NCBI GenBank assembly: GCA_964030785.1
Contig: OZ034967.1
Location: forward strand, 68,733,713 to 68,797,712
Reading direction: 5' to 3'
Source of the DNA: Siderastrea siderea
Lineage: Eukaryota > Cnidaria > Anthozoa > Scleractinia > Rhizangiidae
Length of the DNA stretch: 64,000 bases
Both the position numbers and the translations under genes were made by a program. The notes beneath the pieces are model-generated. The model did not search any database, was not told the origin of the DNA, and was given only the letters and a program-made list of their open reading frames with translations. Position 1 is the first letter of the stretch. Each line of letters starts with the position of its first letter. Shown in pieces: positions 1 to 11,348 of the stretch.

Positions 1-365
1 TACTACACTCATTCTAAGGTGCGGTTAGAAAACAAAAAGAGCCTTGTAAATATTCTGTTTCAAGGCCCATTTGTTTTAAAGTTGTTCACTCCAGCAGCTA
101 CATTTAACAAGCTTTGCAATGAATTGATAAAGACTGAAATCCTTAATGAAATACAATACAGTCCTCTATCATGCATCTCAAATATGCCCAGTTATATGCA
201 TGTACATTGTACCTCACATCCCCTGTTTTGTTGCACTTTGAACTGAATTTTCTTTTTTACATCTTGAACTCTGTGATCTCGGATACCCCCATTATCTTGA
301 ACAAAGTGCGTGTCAATAACACCATTCACGTTGAATTCCAGTCATTACGATACAGTTACTAACTG
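1..365. other. no gene seen (left edge)
   Basis: Short open frames only, with no splice-flanked coding block and no repeat that I can delimit. The stretch ends at the target-site copy of the next element. Confidence 0.5.
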
Positions 366-2496
366 CAGGCCTTCTGACAGGGTGACCGCACAATTTGGTC
401 AAGCCCGCACAATAACGCACAATTCCCAAAAACCCGCAAAATCCCACACACTACTGAGAGATTTGCTGAAACATTTAATTAAATCAGGTATGCTATTGAT
501 TGCCAAGATTCCTAAAAACTTTTTAGGCTATTTCCAGGCTATTTACCTTCCAAAACAATCGAGAAATCCCTCGCTTTCCTCGATCGCTCGAGCGGATCTA
601 AAACGCAAGGCGTTCTTTCGTCATTCTGCACCGGCCTGGGCACTAGTTCTTTTAGTCAACTTCGGTAATGCACCTATCAATGTAAGCCCCGTGGGGGGGA
701 AGTGCGGGCAAGGGGTGGGGATTTGACAAAGAAGTAAAAATTTTGGTCAATTGCCCAAGGGTGGGGAAGCATACGTTCACCAAATGTAGTTAAAAATCCC
801 CACCCAGGGCCAAAATACCAAATAAAAGACGAGCTATCTGTGCTCATACCTTTAATAACTGGTGACTTAAACTTGGTATGAAGCTCACAAACTTGATTTG
901 GCTAAACTACAGAATGTAGGGCCACATACACACATCTTCAAACGAGCTGGCTTGTTTGGCTCGTTTGCTCACTGCCGAGCCAAAGAGCCACCACATACAT
1001 ACACCAGTATACATCCAACACGTAACGCTCATACAAATAATTCATTTCTCATTTTTTTTATCCACTGCCGAGCCAAACAAGCCACCACATACATACACCC
1101 AACACGTAACGTTCAAATAATTCATTTCTTGTTCTTTTCAAACGAGCCACCAAATCTAAATGCCTTCAAAAATGGCCCTGTATCCTGTAGTTGCTCCCTT
1201 GATTTAACCTCTCTCTCACAAGAAAACGTGTGATGTACATCATTATGCCTGTAAGAGTATTTAATAGACAATGAAAACGAATTTAAACTGGAACTTTTTA
1301 ATGGAACTTTTAATGTTATGATAGATCACTATCCTTATAAAAGGTGCTCTACAGTCACGACTATGAATCTTTCACACTTGATTTCAAGAGACAACTGGAC
1401 TTTTCAAAGCCAAGAAAGAAGCTGCCATGTAACCATGTTTAATCTCGGCCCCAGTTTCTCTGTCGAAAAAAATCAAATGTCCCGCCCCCCAAGAAAAGGT
1501 ACTCGATCAAACCTCCCACTGAGGGGATGGACTTCACCGTCAAATCCCCACCCCTTGCCCGCACTCCCCCCCCCCCCACGGGGTTTACATTGATAGGTGC
1601 ATAATGAGTAATCAAGTTTTGTTTTCGAGCGTGTCGCATCCTCGTTCAGTTAACTAATGTAGCCGGGAACAAAGAAGAAATGCTGAAGCAATGAACTGTG
1701 GTGTTGAAATGACTGTCACCGTTTCTGAATTATTTCACAAAGGACTGATCGAATTAGCGAATTGACAAAGAAACTGAATCGTTAAACTTCGGTCAGAAGA
1801 AAATCATTAACTGATCTGCATACTAGATTTGATTTTTTTTCATTCAAGTGAAAGGTATTTTCATTCAAGAAAATGCAAGTTTTACAATCTACTTGGTAAG
1901 TTGTCGTGCAAGAAAAAGAAACATGCCATCAAACACTATCAAATCACATTTAGCACGCAATTTGCGTGCATGTCGGGTTGTGTTTTTGCGGCTAACTTCG
2001 AAGAATTTGTGAGCCTTTACAGGGAATTATTCACACTACATATTATTAATTTAAGACAGAAAAACTGCAGGGATTTTTTTTGATAAAGGAACTCGTTTAG
2101 ATCGGAAATATTTTATACCAAAGTTTTATTTTGCTTTTATACGAGTGTTAATAAAACCCGATCAAGTTTATCGTGCGTGTCACGCAACGTGATTTTGTTT
2201 ATACAGACACAGTTTTGGGACAAACTCCGCTTTGGTAAGAAAAAAAAAAGCCACAAATTGGCAACTGCTGGGTATATTTCTATCGCCAAAGAAAGAAATT
2301 TAGTCGCATTTTTCGTTTATACAGAATTTCCTCCCTGTCGGGTCTGGCTAGAACACTGGAGATTGAATATTTGGTTCATCAAAAGATTATGCGATCCCGC
2401 ACAATTCCCTGCACAATAGCCTTTTTTCCCCGCACAATTTGCCCCCCAAATCCCACACAATTTTAATCTTTCTCCCGCACCCTATCAGAAGGCCTG
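366..2496. mobile_element. non-autonomous DNA transposon, 6-bp TSD
   Basis: The ends form a TIR of about 19 bp: CAGGCCTTCTGACAGGGTG on the left, and its reverse complement with one mismatch on the right. The element is flanked by TAACTG on both sides (360-365 and 2497-2502). Both ends carry subterminal repeats of the CCGCACAAT type (about 387-450 and 2395-2480). No transposase frame is recognisable. Superfamily is uncertain; a CA-start TIR with 5-8 bp TSD would fit a hAT-like element. Confidence 0.7.
669..1601. mobile_element. nested PIF/Harbinger-type MITE
   Basis: Inside the preceding element. TIRs start TGCACCTATCAATGTAA and extend about 60 bp with high similarity, including a C/G-rich run. 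The flanking trinucleotide is TAA on both sides (666-668 and 1602-1604), the TSD type of PIF/Harbinger elements. No coding sequence is seen. Confidence 0.65.
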
Positions 2497-2502
2497 TAAC
2501 TG

Positions 2503-3167
2503 AATGGCAACAGGTAACAAAGCTCCACATTCACATGAATAATGAATGAAATTGTTGTTGAAAAGTGAGCTTACCACATCCTGCATACTAGCAGCCAAAG
2601 GATCCAGAAAACTTGATCTTTTTTCAGCTGCATAAAACCTTTTGGGTGAAACCTAACAGACATTTACAATTATGAGTATTGATCAGCCATTAACTGTCTT
2701 GAAAGCCCCTAACATAAAATTACATGACATTAAAATTATGTGCTGGTTTATCTTTGAGTTTGTTTCAAAAAATCCAAACCATAATCTGGAACACAGGAAA
2801 GTAAAAATCAAACTGGTTTGAAATTTTTTTAACCAGAAACAAATTTAAAGTATAATGTATAATACATTAGTATGAAACAAAATAGGAGTGAAATACATAT
2901 CAAATTCTTGACCAAATAATCATCTAGTAAATTAGGATGAATGAACTTCAGAATGCATGAGAAGTCATCTCAGAAAGCAAAGATTTGGAAAGTTTGCAAG
3001 GGAAAATGTTCCTAGATCACCAGAGATAGCCTACACTTCCACCACGCAATGTCTACACCAGTCTTGAGCCAGTAAAACAGAAAGAGCTGGTTAGCATCTG
3101 TAGCACTGAGGACGCAGCAATGCTTTAACAGTAATATATTTGTTATAATATTGCACTCAATTATACA
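2503..3167. other. intergenic, nothing supported
   Basis: AT-rich sequence with no long frame, no credible exon and no delimited repeat. Confidence 0.4.
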
Positions 3168-3171
3168 TTAA

Positions 3172-5431
3172 AGGGCATGTAAACCCTAGAAATGCTATTT
3201 TTTCTGGTCACATATTTGTTCAGAACACACATCAAGTATGCCGATCCGTAATCCTTTTTTCCAAATGAGCGCGTTTTCACACAAAAAAAGTCCCTCAAAA
3301 TTCAACCCTGCTGCCATTTTTATTGCGCCATAGTCTTCGTGACGTCACGAGTGGATCCGGTGCCCACCGGAAGTGAAAGGTCTCCTCTGATCTTACGGCC
3401 TTTTAAAAACATGCACTTCTGTAGATATTTTTAAGCAAATATATCTATTCATTTTATGGCTTTAAAGCTACGATTCGTTCTGCTTTTGAAAGAACTCAAA
3501 GGACAAAAACCTTGCAAAACCTTCAAGAGAATTAAATTTGAGGCAAATTAAAATGATTAAATTTGTGCATTGAACGCAAGTTGTCCGAACACTTTGGCCA
3601 TAGTGCGTTACAGTTATTTCCCCCGTGATTGTTATGAGGAAGATTACTGATATGAAATGGGCTTAAAAATCAAAATAAGGAAACACCAGGCTAACACTGC
3701 TTCTAATAATGTTCGTGCTGCACCAACAAATTAAACTGAAAGGAAAAACGAGCACGACTCGTTGAGTTGATTAGTTAAAATGTACGCAGAATATTTGGTG
3801 CCTCTGAAGACCGCTGCAGTATCACTCTGGTGCGCGGTTAATGACTGAGCGATTTGCCTTCCTTTACCTCAGTATGATATTTATGTGGGAACGTTTTGTG
3901 GATTTCGCAGTGATGATGACTAACTTTGACACAAATGGCAAACGTTGTTCTCTGGCACTTTTGAGCCAGCTCTTTCCGGCTCTTTTCCAACCTTGTTTCA
4001 TGACCTCGCGTTTTTTGGCGCTACTTCACAGGGGCACCCAATGGTTCATTCCGGCAAATACCTGCCTGGAAGGCCTAAAATAGGCTGAGGAATTCGGATT
4101 AAGTTCCAGTGAAAACTAGAGATTCTTATGCGAAACATCACCACAGACTTTCGACAAGACTTCCGCAACAACAGCACTTACTAATTCCTATTCGGAAGGA
4201 CAAATGCAGATGTCGTTCTGAGTGTAAAATAAGGCCAGCTAGCATTTTCGGAGAGCCGTCAGCAGCTCGGAAATTCGGCGGATAGGATTCTGTTTCCTAG
4301 AATTTTCTGCGGCCTAAATTTTCAGCTAAAAACGCCGAACAGATCAACCTGTATAAGCTAGCTTACACAAAAATGCCTTAAAAAGAAACCGTCTAAGAAA
4401 GCAGAAAATCATATTTCAAGTATTTTGCTAAAATTTTCTCATTGGGTGCCCCAGACTTCAGCTTTTTAATAGAAGCTGCTACAAGATTGATTAAGAGAAT
4501 TCTTTTTCAAATTATTATCTTGATCTTCACTCTTGACAAACTTTGTTTTATGCATGGTATAGTAGTTTATAAAATTACAAGCGATCCCAGGTAAGAGATA
4601 CAAGATATGCCTGTATGAGGTCACTGGGTTTGACCTCAAGATTGTTTATTAATTTACATTTCATGGCGAATCCCTTTCCGAATCATTCTGCCTTGGTCCC
4701 AGTATTATAATTATTGTGCTTAATCCTTGTTTTACTACAACAACTGACAAGGTTATGGATGTTTAGAGAAATCCATTAGCTTGTTTTATAGAGGACAGAT
4801 CTTGTATCTGACTCGTAGCTTCTTTATCCGACAGAGACTGATCCCGCATCGTGTCGTTCACTGGTTTATTTAGCGCTTCCATTCTCGCATTAAGGCTGCT
4901 TTTACATCGCATTTTCCACAGCTGTTGCTCATTACCATTTTTGTTTTCCTTTTTAAAAATAAAATCCACCAAGGAAATTGAAACACAGACGCTACCTTTT
5001 AGCCTACAGCGATATCATGTGTCTTCAGAAATGGCAAAAAGCTTTATCTTTCGCCGGCTCTGTTTTTCCTGCTTGTGGCGCTACGACTCTTAATTTGGAC
5101 GAGTCCCAGCATTTAAGAAAGTTTCAGTTTATCACTGATATCCCTGTGAACTGTTGTGTTGTTTTTATCCAGCAAAACCTCCACCGACTTGTTCAAGCAG
5201 CGCTAGCTCCCATATAAATTCTTATGTGATTCTCTTGTTGTACAATGTTTGGGTTCCACTGCTTACGTCACGAACACTCGCTATTGTCTACACCAGAAGT
5301 GAACGTTTAGTTGAAAATGCCGTTTTTTGCCTTAAAACCTTCGAATTGACCAAAATAAATATCAACAACGTTTTGGGCATCACTTTTTACAGTAAATAAG
5401 AAAAACTTGTATTTTTCAGTTTACATGCCCC
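3172..5431. mobile_element. piggyBac-type non-autonomous element (TTAA)
   Basis: Flanked by TTAA on both sides (3168-3171 and 5432-5435). Ends are inverted: AGGGCATGTAAAC on the left; the right end reads GTTTACATGCCCC. A TGACGTCA octamer lies near the left end (about 3340) and a related TACGTCAC near the right. Internal frames are short and unrecognised, so it is probably a deletion derivative or MITE of 2.26 kb. Confidence 0.7.
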
Positions 5432-5432
<1 letters not shown>

Positions 5433-5468
<36 letters not shown>

Positions 5469-5475
5469 TAATAAT
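5433..5475. repeat. (TAA)n microsatellite
   Basis: About 14 trinucleotide units, interrupted once by AAC, abutting the TTAA target site of the preceding element. It may have grown from that TTAA. Confidence 0.9.
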
Positions 5476-5476
5476 C

Positions 5477-6159
5477 GATGGTGTGATTTTGCAGAGTTGA
5501 TCTTGAATCTCATCCAATCACATAATCCATGACAAATCTTATAATTGATAAAAAATGTATAAGCTGGACAAAATGACAAACAGAAAATGCTAATTTAAGG
5601 TTATTTAGCATTGGAAACATCATGCAGAGCCTCTGAAATCTTCAATGTTGTTGTGAATCTAATGACAGTATGTGTTCTATGTGAAATCTTCTCCAAAGAA
5701 ATCGCATAATTTGCCGCATAACAGACTGTTTCTGTCGTATAACGTAACCTCCTGGAAATTCCGCATAATCTAGTATATTAAGCGGCAAGTAATTCATGTT
5801 AGGGTTGCGAAACATACAGTCTACTGTAATGTCCTTATGTACCCTTGACGGTAAGTAGACTATAAATACACGTACAGGAGACTGTTGAGCACTTGTAGCA
5901 AGACAAGCTTAATCAAAGCAAAATAAAGTATTCCAAACTAGTTCCCCACCGTATTTATAGCACTAGCCATCCGGCACCTCCATAGGTATGTTGACGTGTT
6001 AGTACTAAGCCATCTAGTCCTTGTAAAGCAGCGTGAAGACATACCAACTCTGAAGGACAAGCGTGCACCAAGTCGAACACCGGACGCCATGTTGGATTTG
6101 CAGTAACAGCGCCCGCGAGTTGACGGAAATCAGCGGGTGTTTATCAAAGTTACCCATTC
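5477..6159. other. intergenic, nothing supported
   Basis: No coding block is seen. A CGCATAA-rich patch lies near 5700-5800. It ends at the 8-bp TSD of a hAT-type element. Confidence 0.4.
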
Positions 6160-6167
6160 ATATAAAC

Positions 6168-7933
6168 CAGGAGGGAGTGGCCCGGAGGGAGTATTGAACT
6201 GGCCGCTCGGTTGGTTCGAGGTGTCTGGCCATCGTGACGTCACGACGTGAAAAGCGCGCGAGTTTGCCGAGTCTTCAAAAATGGCGCTGGCAAACTGATG
6301 TTAGAGTTCGGGCTACAAACGTATTTTTTGTGCTATTAAGCTTTCAGCTAAGCTTGTTTCCTTGGGTAATGGAATTTTAGTCATCCTTTTTATCGATATA
6401 GGTAAGTGGCTCTTGGTCTTAACGTTAAAATCACACTTAAATAATGTTTTAAGTGTCATGTTTACTCTCCGCGATCGAAGAATTATGCGGGAAAATTGTT
6501 ATTGTCCGCGTCCGAAAAAGTGTGTTTATTTCAGTTATATACCACAGGGAAACTTGAAACTTGGCTACGGACTAGCCTATAGTTTAACAAAAGTACCCAA
6601 GTTAAAACAAGTGGTATAGTATTTACTTAAAAAATGATCAGTCCGTTTGTTTAGCTGAGTATAAAAGAAGGCGAACCTAGAAGAGTATGTTTAGCACTTA
6701 AACGTTGACTTTTCTTACAGTATTTGCTTCCATCCTCTGTATAACGGAAAAATAGTGATATTAAATTGCTAGGGACAGAGTAATCGAACTTAGTAAATTT
6801 TTGCCACCTCATTTAACCCGTGTAAACTACACTTTTGCAGAACAACATAAAAATCTGAATCTCGCAAATTATGTGGACGCCCGAGGAAACAAGTTTTCGC
6901 TGATCTGGTTCTGTCCTTTTTCATGAAAAATAATAGATATATTTCAGAGTACCATGTGGATCAGTGATTCAGTGATTTATTCTCAATACCTCCAGTTTCC
7001 TCTAGATTTGCTGTTTAGGTTGCACAATGTTTTAGAAAGAGTTTGACCGTCTACTTAGATCCACAACTGGCGTTCAAGATGACCGTTTCGCAAATAAATT
7101 GAATTGGTCCTGTCATTTGATTTTCAAAGATTAATTAATTTTAAAACAGTCAAACGGAGGACCATTCTAGTAAAGAGAGAGCCTTGTTAACCCTTAACAT
7201 CAGTAACCTGAGGAAGATGGCGTTTTTGATAGACTATGTTTTTTTTATAATTATTCAGTCATCAGCACAAATTTGGCAGGAAAGCCGGCGCGTCAGCTGT
7301 TTTGCTTCGCCGCGAGCAAATGTTGTCGTCTTTGTCGTTTTTTACTAGATAGTTTAGCAAACTAAGGAATTGCTGTGGCCCATTATTAACTTTGAAGCAA
7401 GCACATGAATTCACAGTAAACGTTTCTTTGCATTGGAGTATTCTTCTCCACATTTTAATGATGTTTAAAGCCACTGATCATTTTAATGAAATTGTTACGA
7501 AAATATATTTTCCTAAAATTGGAAAGAGTTTTTACATATAAAAGTTATGTTTTTGTCTCTAAGCGACACATCTTAGGGTTTGTGAGATACAGCTTCTGAA
7601 AGTTGATCTTGATCACGATTTCAATCGATCGACCAAAGCGTTCGTGAAATTTTTTGAGTCTTATCGCCAATTTGTTATTTTGTTTTGAGGACCAAATTGC
7701 ATGAAGAATACTTTTTATGTTATAGCATGCAGCATACCTTTCGTTCTTTCATTGTTTTGATCTGTTCTTTTTGAGAAACTGGACTGTAAACATTTGCGAA
7801 GAAGCCATTTGTTAACTTTCCTTTGAATTTCCCGGGCAGACTTATATGTGACGTCACGATGGCCCGACACCTCGGATTTTCATTCGCCAATACCGGCACT
7901 AGTGCCCAGACCTAAGTTCATCACTCCCTCCTG
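6168..7933. mobile_element. hAT-type non-autonomous transposon
   Basis: The TIR starts CAGGAGGGAGTG, and the reverse complement ends the element at 7933. A perfect 8-bp TSD, ATATAAAC, lies at 6160-6167 and 7934-7941. CA-start TIRs with 8-bp TSDs are the hAT signature. Interrupted inverted similarity continues inward about 90 bp and includes a GTGACGTCAC palindrome at both ends (about 6235 and 7850). The 1.77-kb interior has no transposase frame. Confidence 0.8.
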
Positions 7934-8025
7934 ATATAAACCAATCACACAATGAAGCAAGGGGACAGTGAAACTAATAGGGAGTCGTCCGTAAGATGGG
8001 AGTATGAAGACACCCTCAGGAGCTA

Positions 8026-8311
8026 CAATCCTGGCCACAACGTTTGGGACACTTAGTCAAATTTTTAGTAACACGTGAATAATATCCTCTCCCCCTCCCC
8101 CCCTAGACAATGTTGACTGTCAAGAGCCCAACACATTTCGGATATCTCGTACAGTTTCGATCAGTTTCTGTACTTCAACATTGTTTAGGGGGAGCGGGGG
8201 AAAGAACTTTGTAAAATGCTTTTGGGGGGCTTATGTTATCGCCTATTTACAAGTTGCTCACGAAAAGATTAAGAAAAGGCTAAGTGTCCCTTAACCAATT
8301 GACCAGGATTG
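8026..8311. mobile_element. Tc1/mariner-type MITE (TA target)
   Basis: Inverted ends (CAATCCTGGCCA on the left; CCAGGATTG as the last bases on the right) flanked by TA on both sides. Inward the ends share a GGGACACTTAG motif. The ends resemble the MITE at 16281-16543, suggesting a related family. Confidence 0.65.
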
Positions 8312-8594
8312 TAGGTTGCAGTATACTCCAAGTGTTAGTCCGGCCATGGCCCTCTCACAGAGCTTGTCATTCAAACCGTATAAGCTGGTAGGGGGAACGA
8401 CGACAGGCAGATGCCAAAATGGAAAAAAATGGGGAACTGACGAAAGGGATTTTTAAAAACAGTCTAGCCTGATTGCAATGAAATGTGCGGTCTGTTCACA
8501 TCACATGCACCCACGACTGTGACCATCCATTCCCTAAAAATATATTGCAGATTTCCTTGCCGAAGGATGGAAGGGGTGGGGGGGGGGGGGGAAT

Positions 8595-8678
8595 CCAACC
8601 TCGTTCCCAGGACTTTCTCCCTTAAATTTCCCGCCTCCCCAAATTTAAAAACGGAAAAAGTCCTGGGAACGAGGTTGG
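8595..8678. repeat. 84-bp hairpin repeat, 22-bp perfect stem
   Basis: 8595-8616 is the exact reverse complement of 8657-8678 (key CCTCGTTCCCAGGACTTT), with a 40-bp loop. It is flanked by a G-run (8578-8591) and a (TA)n tract near 8704-8720. Likely a very short MITE or foldback. Confidence 0.8.
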
Positions 8679-8720
8679 TAGCTCGAAGGAGGCAAGCTTT
8701 CGTATATATATATATATATT

Positions 8721-11348
8721 TTTTTTGCGTTGCGATTTCTGGCAACACTGCAACACTTGGCTGCTACCTCTTTGAGTTAATTAAAGGTGTAATTCGGTGA
8801 TCCATTAAGACACTAAAACAACAAAAAAAGTTGCTTGACTGCGCAAAAAGGGAACCCTTTCGAGTGTAGCCTCCCTACAGAGCCTACAGCAGGGAGTACC
8901 CCCTGAGGGTTCTGCTTTCGCGCAACGATTTTGAATAAGTGTTATCTCAGGGCCAGCCTGTGCCCCTCTCCCCAGCCTCCCCTCATTTTTTCCTCTTGCG
9001 CCCGATTTTTCTTTCGCGCCCAGTTTTTCGCCGCTCGCCATAATCGTAACGCCTAGAACAGGCTAATTATCTCCCTTTGCTTAGTTCTAAGCGATGGTTT
9101 ATGAGTACTTAACAACAGGCTAGGTATTCACTGCTTCTTTCCGCTTCATTAACCACTGGCAAGTCATCGATACGCATGGTAAGGTGATCAACTTCAAATG
9201 TCAGTCGTGCGTAAAAATTGGACAAAAACTTCAAAATAGTTCACTGATCTCGAGTTGACAGTCCAGCCGTTTATTAAATTAGATTCCCCAGATAGTTCGA
9301 ATTGTTCTTAGCAGAGCCTATCGTCGTTTCACAGCGAATAGAAATTTTGTCGCTCTCTAATGTCTATCTGACTACAGCGGTACCTGAAAACCACTACAAT
9401 TCACTGCATGAATCAACATGTCGTCTCATTTTTTCCAACCGGTTGCCTTGTATTATATTGCAAACGCTTATTCACATGTAGCGATGATAGGCGATGTCTT
9501 CTTTTTTTCCACGTAGGCGAGTGTTTTACGCTTGAGCGAGGTATCTTCATTGTGGGCGTGTTTGTAGTGTCTCAACGCAACATCGTCCACGAGAGATACA
9601 CAAGCGAATTTTTACCTCAGGCATGTCAGGTAACGCGACTCGGATTCTTTATCAGTTTTAAAACTCAACGTTAGCTCACCTTGCGTCTTGAGGCGCTTAA
9701 AAGAAATTCATTCGCCTCACTCGTCGGAAGCGCCATGAATAAGTGTGAAACGAATTCCAAATCGTTCCCCCTTGAATAAGCTTAGCAGTTCAGAAGAATG
9801 TTTGGGTTGGATTAGTGAAGGGTTGGTGCTTATCCCATGTTAACTGTTTACTCTGACAAATTCAACAAACAGGGACACCCAGCGAGCAACTGTAAGCAAA
9901 ATGCTTAAAAAGTGCTTCTTGGGGTCTTAGATTATTTCCTGGCCATTTTATTAAAAGAGATATTTGTGTAGGCTGCCACGGATTGATCTGCTCGTATTCA
10001 TTAACTGAAATTTAAGTTGCAGATAATTTTAGGGAAGGGATGCTTATTCCCTGAATTTTCTAGCCGCTAAAATGCTAGCCGGCTGAACTTATTGCATACT
10101 CTAAAAAATATATTTTCCCCCCGAAAACAAAATGAATTGATTTACCCACCGGTTACGAAAGTTTGATAAAACATGTCGGGTTTCAGCTTTGTTAGTCTTC
10201 GCACTTTGTGCTCTGACGGAATGATATATATTACAATTAATAGAATTGCTGACCGGCTACATTTTCTCCTATGGAAAAAAATTAGTACGCGCATGCGCTC
10301 TACCAGTCAAAAAAACTCATGCCTCATCTGTTTTTCCTTTCACCAGCGATTTTTGTAGCTTGCTGAACCATTTCCTAACATCCTTTAATAAACCTTCGTA
10401 AAACTCGACAAAAATTAAAACCTTGAAATTTATAACAGTGGAAACATAACCTAACTTAACACGACGACTTATCCGGGTGTAAATAAGCGTGTAAATCGAC
10501 GTTTGAAAATACTTTCGTCTTCTGTGATCTGCTAAAATGCTAAGCCTTAACAGCGTTAACGGTGTTCCATGATTATTCATGCTTATTTGAGCGTAGCAGA
10601 TGACAAGAAATTTTTAAATAGACGGAGAGAAATATTTCCACGCACCAACATCATCATCGCATCACTAAAATTTTACGCTTTCCGGTCCTTAATCGCACGG
10701 GAATTCTCCAACGCTTAATTAGTTAACCTAAAATTCAAACGGGTCACTAAGGGACACGCGTTATTGACGCGACTGAAACCGTATATTCATTAGATGACTC
10801 AACGCTTGCTCTCTATACATGTACTCGTAAATCTCCGTAAAATATTGGACAGCGTGTCTTTGTCGCGAAAGCCTTGGCTTGAATGGCTACAACCTAAGTT
10901 TCCATCTACAGACACAGAAGTAACGGTTAAAGCGTTTTCGTTGTAGAATAGTAAACCGCAGTACAGAAAATTGCTTCAATCTTTTCATGGTCAACTTTAG
11001 GGATTCATAAAAACTTACAACTTGTGGAACGTTAGAAAAGTAGAAAAGACGTTCTGAATGCATTCTGAGCGGGCAGAAAGAAAAACAAATATCTTGATTA
11101 CATCAATCAAATTTTTCTGTGCCTGTTGTTTTTTTTTTATGGTTTAAACGAGTTTCGCATTTATGTGTGCCTTCGCGCGCTTTTCACACGATTACCAAAT
11201 AAGGAAGGCAGAGGTTTCTAATATCACACTTGAAGGCACATGAAAACGAGGCTCAATTTCCATTGAGTAAGAATAAAAAATGACCGGTAGCACTTAATGT
11301 CTGACAGTCCCAGAGTATTAAGGAATCCCCAATGTCTAACACATCGAT
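8721..11348. other. gene-free upstream flank of the convertase
   Basis: No coding exon is supported. About 8860-9065 looks like a further degenerate repeat. The promoter and 5' UTR of the convertase should lie in the last kilobase, but I cannot place a transcription start or core promoter from sequence alone. Confidence 0.4.

Noticed and set aside
8464..8800. overlapping ~100-codon frames on both strands
   Set aside because: Produced by the symmetric 84-bp hairpin repeat and homopolymers.
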